Shown here: positions 21,331 to 34,149 of the stretch, piece by piece
Numbering within the stretch: position 1 is the first letter of the stretch
Layout of the letters: each line of letters begins with the position of its first letter
Source of the DNA: Begonia masoniana
Lineage: Eukaryota; Streptophyta; Magnoliopsida; Cucurbitales; Begoniaceae
Assembly: GCA_022432975.1 (NCBI GenBank)
Contig: CM039508.1
Location: 43,092,646 to 43,156,645 of the forward strand
Length of the DNA: 64,000 nt
Reading direction: 5' to 3'
The notes under the pieces: generated by a model
Told to the model about the DNA's origin: nothing
Databases searched by the model: none
What the model saw: only the letters and a program-made list of their open reading frames with translations
Position numbers and translations under genes: made by a program

Positions 21331-23397
21331 TGTAATACCCGGTTCTATCAAACCGTTTCTCTATTCCTTTTAAACTAATGGCACAATTTATATGGCAATA
21401 TTAAATGTAGGGTTAGTGGATGACTAGGCAAGGGCATAAGGGTAATTAGAAATTCAAAGGTGGATAACGTATTTAAGGAAACTATTAATGAAGTAGCCGC
21501 CACTGTTTACTTCATTCCCTCTCCATTTTCAGCTCCTCAGCTTAGCAGAGCGCGATAGGAGACCCCCTTCGATTTCCTCCAGCGATTTCCTCCGAACTTG
21601 GTGAGTTTTGCTTCTATTTCTTGTTACATTGTATCTATTGTTGGTAGGAGGGATGATAAATGAGGTTTTGAGAAGGCGGTAAGTGAGTGGTGGTTTCGGT
21701 TTAAGTTGAAATCGGGAATGCACAATGACTAGAGTTCCCAAAACAGTTTCCCTTAGATTTCTAGTGGTTTAGAATGAAGATTAGAGGGAATATAATGTAT
21801 GCTCTGTCTATGGTTTTAGGTTTGAATAATACCCGAAGTAGCTTGCAACCAAGTTTTTCCAGGAGACCAGGTAAGTAAAGTTTGCTTGTGCCTTCGGGCC
21901 TACATCACAAAACATTAGGGTTTGTATGCTGGAATGTGTTGGTATGTCATGCATCATATTTTTTTAAAAAAGTATACGAAAATGAATTTGAATGCATGTT
22001 GGCATAGTGAGGATTGAACATATTGAAACAGCTGTGCGAATTAGTTTCACTGTTAAGGGAAGTAATCTGCCCCTTAATGAGACAGTGGATATTTATACTT
22101 TGGGAGAGTTGATCCAACTTCCAATTTCACAGGGGGATCTGAACATGTGAATCAGATTTGCTGTTAAGGGAATTTATCCGCCCCTTAATGAGCCAGTGGA
22201 TGTATATACTTTGGGAGAGTTGATCCAGCTCCCAATTTCACAGGGGGATCTGAACAGAAACGAAACATGAACAACTGAGTCGAGAAAGTAGAAATTGCAT
22301 GATTAGGAATTTATATATATTTCAGTGTTTCATTTCACTACAGCTTTACTTACTTAGCATTAGGCTAATAGATGAGTTTTGTGATGTAGGTGTTGAGGAT
22401 ACTGCAGGTGAATTTCCTGATTGCACAGATGATTAGATGTGGTTGGAGGAGTACATTCATGTCTCGGCCTGGTAAACTTATGAGGCGGGTTAACTGTTGT
22501 CTGATGGCGTGAAAGTTTAGTTGACAGTATTTCAATTTAAGTATGTTGAATTTTCATTACGGAAGTGATTTCAATGTTTTGAATACAATTTCGAGATTTT
22601 TCCTGTTAATAGTATTCTGTTGGGATTTAATGTTGGCACTCACTGGAATTTTAGTAATGTGATGGTTTGAAATGTTTTTGAATGGTTTTAGTGAAGTGAG
22701 TAAATTCTTTTCTATAGGTTGAGTTGTTATTCTGTTGTCTATCGGAAGATGTCTTCAGTGGAACCCATCGGATCATATAGAACGAAATTTGTCGTTTAGT
22801 GACCGGTGGATGTCGTGTGTTAATCCACCGGAAGATGTGGGAAATGTTTTGTCGTTTAGTGACCGGTGGATGTCGTGTGTTAATCCACCGGAAGATGTAG
22901 GAAATATTTTGTCGTTTTGTGACCGGTGAATGTCGTATGATAATCTACCAGAAGATGTAAGAAGTGTTTTGTCGTCTAGCCACCGGTGGATGCTGTGTAG
23001 CGTCGATCATCCGGCTGACGTCACCGGAAGGTGTAGAGCGTATTTTGTCGTTTTGCCACCGGATGATGTCTTCTATTTTCTGTTTCAGCCCCTTTTGTTG
23101 ACTTTGTCCAGCGGGCGATGCGTTTGACTTTTGAAACCTATAAAGTGTTCTGCGATTTAATCCTTTACTCCTTTTGCCGATTATTCCCAAAAATTCTAAC
23201 TGAGTATTCAAGCCTTGTACAATAGTTTTGTTTAACTCCATTTTACTTAAATGATTTCCGCTGCAAGTTTCGAATATTATTGTTTTGAAGATTCCGCTTG
23301 TGTCAAGTTTTTCAAAAAAAAAATAAATACGGTTGAAATTTTAGTCATGTACGGGTATGGTGTGACGAACCGGGTTCAGATAACTCGGGGCGTTACA
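21331..23397 (+). repeat. Solo LTR nested in a nested LTR, TSD GCTTC (2,067 bp)
   Basis: TGTAATACCCGG starts at 21331 and CTCGGGGCGTTACA ends at 23397, flanked by GCTTC at 21326-21330 and 23398-23402. Donor-like ACCAGGTAAGT (GT at 21871) and acceptor-like TGATGTAG (AG ends 22389) bound a 519-nt putative intron with two units of about 117 bp (about 22025-22260). Downstream are three to four copies of a roughly 60-bp unit with GACCGGTGGATGTCG (22790-23070). The same unit is amplified about 19-fold in the related LTR at 54683-57506. Confidence 0.92.
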
Positions 23398-24959
23398 GCT
23401 TCTTCCCTTCCCTCTTTGCTTTCTCTCTTCCTGGCGACTGAAACAAAGTACCAAACCTTGTTTCTCCTGTATTCTTCTGTTTCCTTCAGCAAAAGGTAAG
23501 CATCTACTCATGCTAACAAGTTTGGACAAGTTTAATGTGGGTTTTTACCGAAGTTTAGGGTTATGGTATTTAGAGAAAAACTCACTCTCTTTGGATGAAA
23601 ACACGTTGGTGTGTTTTCTAAAGATTTGAAATGTGTTGCTGCTGATTCTTCTAACTTATTAGTTAGCATTTGCAGCATTGTTTATTTCTCTATGTGCTTG
23701 TTACAGATCTGTGCATTCCCAAGACTTTCCAGCCAACTGCATCGCGGATATCAGGTAAGTTCATACCCGTAGGATGGCCCTTAAGGCCCTACATCACGAA
23801 GGTACTAGGTATTTCTGTTCTGTTGGGTTGTTTCTGAGTAGAAGGATTAGAGTTATGTTCTGTGTTTCCCTTGTTATGTTTCTGTTGTCTTAATTGTTGT
23901 TCTCTGCTGTTTAAGTTGAAGAACTGTACTCGATCATGCATACACGTTTTTCCTGAAAGTTCATGCAAAACCGTTTTCTGCACACTGTTTGAAACTAAAC
24001 AAGATAAAATCTGACTGAAATGTACTGGTTAAGTGCGGGACGGGGACTAGCCTCCAGATCTTTTTCTGTACTGTACTGTATTACTGTTTGTGCCTGATAG
24101 TGCACCCACTGTTCGCCAGTTCTCCTATAAGCCCCACTTATACCCCACTGCCACTGAAACGTAATGTACTGTACTGTCACTAAATTTCTGAAAACTGCAT
24201 GCATAGCATATGCATCACAGCATTTTATATGTTCGTACTGAGCTTTAGGCTCATAGATGAACTCTCTGATGTAGGTACTGAACCCTAAAATGAGGACTTT
24301 GTGCCTCAGTCTGATGACTAGGTGGCTGGTGGCTCGAGCTCTCGGGGGTGGCTGCTGCTGTCAGACATATTTCTGTCCCGAGGTTTAAGTTTTCTTAAAG
24401 TGATGTACAAGTCTGTGAAGCTTTACTAAGATTCTGCTGTTTTGTTTTTAAACATCAGCTGTCGTTCTGTGTTTGTTTTAAAAACCTTTGTTTTGGGAAA
24501 TTCTGTAATTATATGTTAAGTTATGTACTGTCTCTGAGATTTGAAACAATGTATAGATTCTGTGTCAATGTTTAAAACCGTTGTATTTGACAGTTAAGTT
24601 TATATTCTAAAGTATTCTGGAATTGTTTGGGATATTTTCTGTTAATCTGTGCATGGATGATTTCTGGTTTCGGAACTATCCATGCAATTTGTTTCCTTAA
24701 ATCTGTCAATTGTAAAGCATGTTTCACAACCTTGTTTTGATTCGGATTTTGGAGATCTGAAACTTTTATTGCCTTCTGTTTTATGCCCTCTGTTCGTATG
24801 TCATCCTGTTATAGCTGTCAAGTTCTGCCTTAAAAATTGCATCTTCCAATCACGTTCACTATTGTTTTAAGTGCACATCAACCGATAGTCACTGTTCACA
24901 TTTTGTCTTATTCGCATCTGCTGCCAAACAGTAATTCTGCCATAGGTTTTTCTTCTGCC

Positions 24960-25270
24960 GATTACGTAAATGCCTGTATCTTCCGGTTGACGTCATCTAT
25001 CTTCCAGCTGACGTCATCACCCCATCTGAATTTATCTACTACTTGTATCTTCCGGTTGACGTCATCCATCTTCCGGCTAACGTCATCAGCTCATCCGGTT
25101 TCATCTACTGTCTGTATTTTCCGGTTGACGTCATGCATCTTCCGGCTGACGTCACCACCTCATCCGGTTTCATCTGCTGTCTGTATCTTCTGATTGACGT
25201 CATTCATCTTCTGGCTGACGTCACCACCTCTTCCGCCCAGTTTTACTCAGTCTCTTCCGCTGAACACTGT
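24960..25270 (+). promoter_or_regulatory. Array of seven TGACGTCA palindromes in LTR
   Basis: Perfect TGACGTCA copies start at 24988, 25009, 25057, 25126, 25147, 25195 and 25216, each a few bases after CTTCCGG(T/C) or a one-base variant. TGACGTCA is a known bZIP-factor target. The unit repeats with a higher spacing of 69 bp (24988 to 25057 to 25126 to 25195). Function is inference. Confidence 0.55.
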
Positions 25271-25603
25271 TCGTCTTTTGTCTTATTATATCCACCGATT
25301 GCACTGTTTCATTTCTCCTTGCTTCCAATCTTCCTGCTCTCCTTCTGCCATTCATTCTGTAGTCTAGTTTTTAACTGTTTCTTTTTCTCGGTTTTGATTC
25401 CAAATCCCGAAAATGTTTTCCTTCTCTGCTAAGCTTTAGGGTTTTACTCTTAAAAGTTCAGTCTGTTTTCTGTTTGTTTCCCAAAGTTCTGTTCCCTGTT
25501 CAAAAAAAAAATGTAGTCCCTGTTTTCTACTAACTGTCCTGGAGTGACGGCTTGGCTCTCGGGTCCTGCTGATCGGGATCCAGATTCGGGTCGTCACAGA
25601 ATT

Positions 25604-25790
25604 GCATCCTTAGAGCTGGACTCGGATGTATGCCAGGAGTTTAGGGTAGTGCCATCCTTGGAGTGGGACTCGGATGGAAATGCATCCTTGGAGCTGGACT
25701 CAGATGCGTGCCTAGGGATCGGGTATGACCATCCTTGGAGCTGGACTCGGATGTGGCCCTCCGATATCGCACTGTTGGGTCAAAGTGGGG
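25604..25790 (+). repeat. Minisatellite (GGAGCTGGACTCGGATG), right part
   Basis: Continuation of the array that starts at 20895, after the nested LTR and its TSD. About six units, some with G/C changes. It is followed by sequence leading to the acceptor-like site at 25986. Confidence 0.8.
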
Positions 25791-26618
25791 CCATCCTAGA
25801 TAATATAGGATGTGCGCCTACTTGATCAACCCCGTTAGGTGATAGATTAACATTTCGAAAACAAAACGAGAACAACGGAAAGTTAAAAACTGCATGTGTT
25901 AGAAGAATTGTCTGCATTTGTTTTGTTTCATTTATTTCTCCCTACTTGCTAAGCATTAGGCTTACTTTTTGTATTCTGTAGTGTAGGTGACGACTTGTAC
26001 ACAGGTGAGCTTGATGAGGGAGCTCAGGATTAGAGGCAGTCGGAGATTCACGGGGCATGTCGGTGCGGACAGTTGTCGGGACGCCTCGACCAGGGTCTTC
26101 GGGGAAGTGTGTGGTTGGGTATTTTGGATTGTCTATCAGCATTTTGTTAGGTAAATAAGGGTGTTTTCTTTAGAGATGTTTGTTTGAATTTTGATTGTAT
26201 AGAGGTTTAATTTCAGGTTTATGGTTTTAAATGAAAATTCAGTCATTATGCCGCTCGTTTTTTTGTATAATAAACGGCATTGGTTTTCAATGGTTTCTAC
26301 GTTTTTGCTAATGTTTTGGAGTCGATTTTCTGAAATTTTTACGTGTCACGGAGTCGGGGATGTCGGGAACAGTTGTGGAAAATTTGGGGTAATTTGAATG
26401 TGAATGGTTTTAGGAAAAATGAGAAAAATTAGAGGAGGGGTGCTGGTGGTCGTGGAATGGGCGCGCAGGCCAGGGAGTGGGCGCGCGGGCGCGGCGGTGG
26501 CACGCACAGTGTGCGGGCAATGCGCGCTGCAGGGCGTGCCAACGCCGATCGATTGGCGCGCTGTGGCCGATCGATCGGCCACTCCAGAGAGTTCCCCAAT
26601 CGATCGGCGCTGTGAGCT

Positions 26619-28575
26619 TGTAACGACCCGAATTATATAAACCTGGTTCATTACTCATAACCCGGACATAACTAAGAAATTTTTTTGGACCAATTTAAAC
26701 TTCTCTCGAAAGTCAAAATTTGAACGTTTGTTAAGAACACAAAAACTTGCAGCGGAAAATCTTTGAACAAAGCAAAGTTAAGCAAAGCCATAAAACAGTG
26801 CTCGAATAATCAGTTAAAATACTAAGAATTTATTTGGATGAAAGCTTAAGCGTAAAATACTCAAAATTCGTAAAAAGTCAAACGCATCTGCCACTAAACA
26901 AGGTCAACGAAAAAGGGCAGAAATAAAACCGAAGGCTTCCACCGATGACGTCAGCCGGAGGAGTCATTCTTCCAACTTCAGCCGATCGCAAAACGACAAG
27001 TTTTCTACTCGCATCTACCGATTACGTCAGCCAGATGATTCATTCATCCAACCTCTGCCCACCACAAGACAACAAATCTTTTACTCACGTCTTCCGGTAG
27101 GTAAAATACTCGACATCATCATCCGGTTACAAAACGACAAAAAACTTTTACCTTCATCATCCGATGGATAAAACACTCAACATCATCCGGTTACAAAACG
27201 ACAAATTTTCTACTTATATCTTCTGATGGCTTCCACTGAAGACATCATCCGATAACTTTACTGAAGATATCTTCTGATGGCTTTACTGAAGACATCATCC
27301 GATGACTTTACTGAAGACATCATCCGATGGCTTTGCTGAAGACATCATCCGATGCCTTTATTGAAGACATCTTCCGATAGACAACAGAACAACAACATAG
27401 CAACAATTTCACTATAAACAAAGAAAACTCTGACTACCAAAAGAACTTGAGCATTTTACTAACACCGTTCAAACTACATAAATCCGTGTACTACTCCAAA
27501 ATTTTGGTAAAGACCACTATTAAAACCAACAAAGTATCATTCTCAGAAAGAGTCTCAAATTGTATTCAAAACATCAAAACTACTACTGTCACTAAAACTC
27601 TCAACATATTTAAATTGAATCATGGTTCACTAAACCTTCATCCACTGACATCAGTTAAACCGCCCCATCAGTTCGCCAAGTCGAGGCATGAAGGTTCTCC
27701 CCCAACCAGCCTATTCCTCAGCATACTCAGAAATCACACCTGCAGTCACTTCTTCATCTACATCACAAATCTCATCTATTAGCCTAATGCTAAGTAAGTA
27801 AATCAATAATGAAATGAAATGCTGAAATATAAATTTCTAAAAATGCAGTTTCTACTTTCTCATCTCTGTTGCATATGCATTCATTCACTGATCTGATCCC
27901 TCAATTCCATTGGGAGTGGGATCAGCTCTCCCAAAGTTATAAATCCTCTTCATCAGTTAAGGGGCGGATTAGTTCCCTTAATAGCTATAATGATCCTATA
28001 TTCCACTTGGGAAGTGGATCAATCTTCCCAAAGTTATAAATCCCTTCATAAGTTAAGGGGTGGATTAGTTCCCTTAATAGCTTGTCTGTTGCAATCATTA
28101 CATTCCTTACCATGACCAATACATGAAAATTCATTTTCGTATTCTTTCAAAATCATGATGCATGACATACAGAGAATATTCAAGCACGCACATAGCCTAC
28201 TATTTTGTGATGTAGACCCGAAGGCACATGCATACTTTACTTACTTGGTTTCTTGGAAAAACGTCTCGGTGATTGGCTACTTCGAGAGCTTACACAATCC
28301 TAGTTTGGGAGAAAATCAAATGGAAGAATCGCCTAGAGAGCTCTACTGCTTGAGCTGAAGACCGAGGGGAAAGATAGGGAAATGGTGGCGGCTACAGTGC
28401 ATTAATCACAAAACCTCTTTCCTTAAATAGGTTATTCATTATAAGTTCTCAATTTACCACTATGCCCTTACTTAGTCACTCATTAACCTAATTAATATTT
28501 CCCTCAATTTTCTCCACAACATGCTTACTATTAAATAACGGAATAGAAATTTGTTTAATAGAACCGAGTTTTACA
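26619..28575 (-). repeat. Solo LTR on minus strand, imperfect TSD (1,957 bp)
   Basis: On + it begins TGTAACGACCCG (26619) and ends GAGTTTTACA (28575); the flanks are GAGCT (26614-26618) and GCGCT (28576-28580), one mismatch. On the minus strand it shows a donor-like CAAGTAAGTA (GT at 28244/28243), two units of the ~116-bp CCCTTAACTGATGA-type repeat (27880-28095), an acceptor-like GATGTAG (AG at 27759/27758), a CATC(C/T)TCCGATGG-type array (about 26935-27380), and AAACTTGCAGCGGAAA (26743-26758). It is a member of the 21331/54683/59833 group. Confidence 0.82.
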
Positions 28576-28893
28576 GCGCTGATCGATCGCAGGCAGTGCG
28601 CCACTGCGCGCTGCCTGGGCGACCAGCGCACCCAGCGCGCGCACGCAAGACCAAGTGTGCCATTCTGAATTTTTTTTAAAATTTTGGTTTTTCAAATATG
28701 TTTTAACCTAATCTTTTTTGACACGTTTGACACGTATTTTGCGCACGTTTTCTAATAAATTCCTAGGATTTGAAAAACCCAAAAAATAGAGTCAAAATTT
28801 TATCAAAAATTATTTTAAATTACGTTTTAAACGTGGGGTTAGTGAGCAACGTAGCGCACCGAGCCGGGGTGGGTTCGGGGGCATTACAAAAAG

Positions 28894-29211
28894 GGTTTCA
28901 AAGATAATCTTTATAATATAAGTGGTTATAAATAATCAATAGCCAATACGATGGTTTGACTAAACCAATAAGATTATGTAATTATGCCAATAAGATAATT
29001 TGATTAGCCCAATAAGATTCTTCTAACTCTTTCCGTGTATGATTACGTTGAGGATATGTCTGTTGCTAAGATTGGATAAAACTTTAGAGTTTGTTCTTCT
29101 GTTATCACGTCGGGGTGTTTGCCGTTTTGTCGAGAGATGGTTGTTAGGTGTGTTTGCCCAATAACATGATTGAAGAATGAATCCAAAGTTTTATTTAATT
29201 TAATCTCTTTG
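28894..29211 (+). other. Viral leader fragment
   Basis: AT-rich non-coding sequence between the solo LTR's TSD and element B. It contains repeats of the word CCAATAAGAT (28958-29015). It is placed in the viral leader only because both flanking insertions carry TSDs and the virus resumes on the far side of element B; no coding potential is seen. Confidence 0.55.
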
Positions 29212-31998
29212 TGTAACGCCCCCGAACCCATCCTGACTCGGTGCGCTACTTGCTAACCAATCCCGCGTTAAAACATAATTTTCATAAACCCCAAAACAAA
29301 AAAAAAATAAACTGACATAGCTAAATTTAAAGCTAAGTCTCCCGAAGCTCTCTTATGTCATACCTAGCTGCCTAGACTCACTAAGTTCTCTTAATACTAA
29401 CCGTTAAGCACCACGGCTTTCTCCCCAAAAATTTCCACAAAGTAACGCCTGAAAATGGCACCTCCAAAATGCTAGGTACTTGCAAACGAATCAATCCCCA
29501 ATCAATTCCAGAATATTCTTACTCAACTATCCACTCAACTATCCAGCATACAAAATCTCTAAATAACAGTAAAGAGAGAAACTATACTACTAACATCCTT
29601 AAGTGAAGAAAATTCACAGTATAGGGCGACACATCACCCTTAACTATGACCATATACAACAAATACAAATAGATATACAATAACTCTCAAAACATCAACC
29701 AAAAAGAAAGTTACGCATTCCCATCAATTCTACAAACAGACATTTACAATAAACTACCAAAAGACAAAGCTCATATCCCCCAAAGACCATGGTCGAGACG
29801 CCCCGACAACTGCCTGCACCGGCATGCCGGTACATCAACAACTGCGTTCCAGTTCTAGCTTTCCATAAGGCTTTCACCTGTAATCCTGCCAACACCTACA
29901 CCACGAAACACAAAACGTAAGCCTAATGCTTAGTAAGTAGGGAATAATACATACGAAAACACAATGCACACTACACAAACAACCCTCACACACAACCCTA
30001 ATTCATGCGGTTTCTAACTCTCGGTTGTGTTCAACTCGTTCTCGTTTCATTACTTATCACTTTCACTTGTGCGTCGAGCGGATACCTATCCTAACAGGAT
30101 GGTCACGCGTTGACCGCTCAGAGCCAGATCCGAGGCACACATCGGGTTCACACACGGGACGGCCATACATGATCTTCTCCCACGTCGATCAATGAACCTC
30201 GTTCATTATCAACTCACTGGTAGACACCTCCCGAACCGTCATTCTTTCAGACACTAATTCGCGACGAGGTGACTCAACCAGACACCTCCCGAACTGTCAT
30301 TCTTTCAGACACTAATTCGCGATGAGGTGACTCAACCAGACACCTCCCGATCTGTCATTCTTTCAGACACTAATTCGCGACGAGGTGACTCACACAATTT
30401 ACATTGCCTCACATATCTTTACATTTCACTTTCACAAGCTCCACACGATGCTCAAAACACGTATTTTGTAGTATAAAAAAAACCATAATGCATGTCACAT
30501 ACGATGCACAACACAAGACAAAACAAAACAACCAAACAAACAATTCCCTACCGTTCCATGGTGTAGGCCCGAAGGCAAAACCACACACATCCACTACTTA
30601 CCTGGATTCCCTGCGCGTGCTCGTAACTAAAAGCTCGGTCGGTCCAATTGTTCTCTCGTTAACCTAACAATATAAGGAAAACAACTTAGCACACTCTAAG
30701 AATTCCAAAGACTTGCCTAAGATAGCCTAAGATAAAACTAAGGACAAATTTTACCAAAATATACAACAAACCCGAAATTACCCACACTTTTCATCATCAA
30801 CCTTCAATCGATCAATTCACTCGTCCGATAACCTATCAATTATAGAAAATAACTTAGCAATTCACTCATAAATTTCTAAAGGATCCTAAAAATGATTCTA
30901 AAACCAAAACTAAACAACAATTCCCCCTAAAACCACAAAACCCGATTTTCACCAAAATTTACAACGTTCAACTTCAAACAACCATAACTCCCTCGTTTTT
31001 CAACGGATTTTGACGTGCCACCCCAATTCGGAAACCTCTACACGTCTACTATCCATTGAATACTTAATTTAACCAAACAAACATGTTAGCCAACCCAAAA
31101 ACCCCTCAACAGAATCGGCCCCCAATGGTTCCAAAACCGGTTTTTTTTCCAAACTTACTTCCAATCTTCATTCTAACTCCATAAACCACTTAAACCAATT
31201 CATCCAACAACTAAACTATCAAATTTGGAAAGAAAACAAGACTTTGAGCCCCAATTTTCGGACTCCATGAACCAAATCCATCAAAACCACCCTAAAAACC
31301 TCACAAACTAGCCCTAATTTGTATACAACTTAAAACCCACTAAATTTTACCTCAAAAACTCTTGAAAACCTCTTGATGAAATGAAGAAAGTGAGGCTTCA
31401 ATGACTGCCAAGGAGAATAGTGGAGGCAAGGGGAAGAAGATGAAGACAACTTAACCTTTTTACCTTTTTAACTAACAACTTTTCTACTTTTTATTTTCCA
31501 CCACAAATTTCTTTAAAATATTAATTTAAACCCTCTCTTTTGCTTCTTTTCCTCCAACGTGAAATGAAGCCTTTTCCTCTCCATTTTTCATTCATTTAAT
31601 TCACTTATTTTTATTTTATTTAATTCCTATTGGTTGTTAAATACTTTTGACTTTGTAACATAATTGGTTTTGAATTTTTCAACCTACCACAATTTGACTT
31701 TTCCACTTTTCAACTTTTCTATAAAAGCCACTTCTCCCTTCTTGCTTCCATCCCAACGTGAATCATCCAAACGAAGCCCCTTTTTATTTTGATTAATTCA
31801 TTTACAAGCATTTTGATTGGTTTATAAAGTTTGACTTTTCAAATCTTGAATTTTGTTACACCTACTCCCTTGTTCTTTTCACTTGTCAACTTACTTTCTT
31901 TCCCTTGCATTATTTCTAATCTCTTCATCACTTAACCTTAATCTCATACTTAACATAACCTAGGCTACGCACGTTACAAAAATTTTCCGGGTCTTACA
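29212..31998 (-). repeat. 3' LTR of element B (2,787 bp)
   Basis: Minus-strand start TGTAAGACCCGG (31998), end GGGGGCGTTACA (29212). It contains a conserved block around 30965-31045 (shared with LTRs at 12814 and 19681), a donor-like CAGGTAAG (GT at 30601/30600), three ~58-bp repeat units with ACACTAATTCGCGACGAGG (30225-30395), and an acceptor-like TGTAG|GTG (AG at 29897/29896). The 3' part matches LTR E and the LTR at 37593. Confidence 0.88.
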
Positions 31999-34149
31999 AT
32001 CCACCCTCCTTACAAAAATTTTGTCCTCGAAATTTGACGTATCTTATTCTTCTTCAATTTACTCACTCAAACTCTAACTTCTAGCTTCATGAGTTGCCAC
32101 GCTGAGTCTCAACTATGCTACTGCCTAAATAATTTATCTGGTGCTCCTACTAACCTATTCTTACATCTCCAAGTTTTGACATTACCTAATTCTGCACCTT
32201 ATAGATCGACTACTCATACATCCTTGGACAAGCTTGAGCATTCATCACTTATAGACCCGTAAGCTCTTACTCTAACTTTTCCTCGAACTCGATTCGTCTA
32301 ATTCCTCAATTTACACTCTCGTGTCTATCAAACATGCACATGACTCATTCAAGCTCTCAATACATAATCTATCCCCTATTCCTTCAAAGTATAAAATGAA
32401 TTTGTGCTCTATTTGTCCAAATTTGACTATAGTTATCACCAAACACTTTTAAATTCTTAGGTCTAAACTAATTCGTTCTCACTATTCACCCAATATTCTA
32501 AATGGTGTACCACCACTTTAATTTCAACTCTCAACCTCCCTCAACTATATAACTCTAAAAACTTAGTGAATAAACTTCTTACCCTAAGTTCTCAGTTCAA
32601 GATTCCCCTCTAAAATACTATCTCATCTTGCACCTATTCGTTAGTCATTCTAACTTCGTCATTCTAACTCCCTAAACCACTTAACCAATTCATCCAACAA
32701 CTAAACTATCAAATTTGGAAAGAAAACAAGACTTTGAGCCCCAATTTTCGGACTCCATGAACCAAATCCATCAAAACCACCCTAAAAACCTCACAAACTA
32801 GCCCTAATTTGTATACAACTTAAAACCCACTAAATTTTACCTCAAAAACTCTTGAAAACCTCTTGATGAAAAAAGAAAGTGAGGCTTCAATGACTGCCAA
32901 GGAGAATAGTGGAGGCAAGGGGAAGAAGATGAAGACAACTTAACCTTTTTACCTTTTTAACTAACAACTTTTCTACTTTTTATTTTCCACCACAAATTTC
33001 TTTAAAATATTAATTTAAACCCTCTCTTTTGCTTCTTTTCCTCCAACGTGAAATGAAGCCTTTTCCTCTCCATTTTTCATTCATTTAATTCACTTATTTT
33101 TATTTTATTTAATTCCTATTGGTTGTTAAATACTTTTGACTTTGTAACATAATTGGTTTTGAATTTTTCAACCTACCACAATTTGACTTTTCCACTTTTC
33201 AACTTTTCTATAAAAGCCACTTCTCCCTTCTTGCTTCCATCCCAACGTGAATCATCCAAACGAAGCCCCTTTTTATTTTGATTAATTCATTTACAAGCAT
33301 TTTGATTGGTTTATAAAGTTTGACTTTTCAAATCTTGAATTTTGTTACACCTACTCCCTTGTTCTTTTCACTTGTCAACTTACTTTCTTTCCCTTGCATT
33401 ATTTCTAATCTCTTCATCACTTAACCTTAATCTCATACTTAACATAACCTAGGCTACGCACGTTACAAAAATTTTCCGGGTCTTACAATCCACCCTCCTT
33501 ACAAAAATTTTGTCCTCGAAATTTGACGTATCTTATTCTTCTTCAATTTACTCACTCAAACTCTAACTTCTAGCTTCATGAGTTGCCACGCTGAGTCTCA
33601 ACTATGCTACTGCCTAAATAATTTATCTGGTGCTCCTACTAACCTATTCTTACATCTCCAAGTTTTGACATTACCTAATTCTGCACCTTATAGATCGACT
33701 ACTCATACATCCTTGGACAAGCTTGAGCATTCATCACTTATAGACCCGTAAGCTCTTACTCTAACTTTTCCTCGAACTCGATTCGTCTAATTCCTCAATT
33801 TACACTCTCGTGTCTATCAAACATGCACATGACTCATTCAAGCTCTCAATACATAATCTATCCCCTATTCCTTCAAAGTATAAAATGAATTTGTGCTCTA
33901 TTTGTCCAAATTTGACTATAGTTATCACCAAACACTTTTAAATTCTTAGGTCTAAACTAATTCGTTCTCACTATTCACCCAATATTCTAAATGGTGTACC
34001 ACCACTTTAATTTCAACTCTCAACCTCCCTCAACTATATAACTCTAAAAACTTAGTGAATAAACTTCTTACCCTAAGTTCTCAGTTCAAGATTCCCCTCT
34101 AAAATACTATCTCATCTTGCACCTATTCGTTAGTCATTCTAACTTCGTC
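31171..34149. repeat. Tandem duplication, 1,489-bp unit, across LTR/internal boundary
   Basis: 31171-32659 and 32660-34149 are essentially identical, differing at a short indel (near 31380 versus 32868) and at the junctions. Each unit holds the first ~828 bp of the LTR plus ~660 bp of internal DNA. The repeat boundaries share CATTCTAACT, so microhomology or unequal pairing may have produced it. An assembly duplication is also possible. Confidence 0.85.

Larger units (their letters stand above)
21035..25598 (+). repeat. Nested solo LTR, TSD GAATT
   Basis: TGTAACACCCGGC starts at 21035 and TTCGGGTCGTCACA ends at 25598; GAATT at 21030-21034 and 25599-25603. Sequence similarity to the 3' LTR at 1288-4051 runs along its length. 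It is interrupted by the solo LTR at 21331-23397. Donor-like TCAGGTAAGT (GT at 23755) and acceptor-like CTGATGTAG (AG ends 24274) delimit a 520-nt putative intron. A CTTCCGG/TGACGTCA array follows at about 24960-25270. Confidence 0.92.
19681..28888 (+). repeat. Solo LTR split by nested LTRs, TSD AAAAG
   Basis: TGTAACACCTG starts at 19681 and GGGGGCATTACA ends at 28888; AAAAG flanks it at 19676-19680 and 28889-28893. Without the nested LTRs at 21035-25598 and 26619-28575 it is about 2.68 kb, the same family as 12814-15747. Donor-like ACCAGGTAAGTA (GT at 20708) and acceptor-like GTGTAG (AG ends 25986) lie on opposite sides of the first nested insertion. Between them is an array of GGAGCTGGACTCGGATG units (20895-21034 and 25604-25790). 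Confidence 0.9.

Noticed and set aside
24837..25432. ORFs rich in the tripeptides from CTTCCGG/TGACGTCA repeats
   Set aside because: They track the repeat array of the LTR and have no counterpart in the family member at 1288-4051 as a continuous frame.
30404..30667. Small ORF conserved at 30404-30667 and 36492-36755
   Set aside because: The two sites are the same position in the two LTRs of element B, so conservation reflects LTR identity, not coding.
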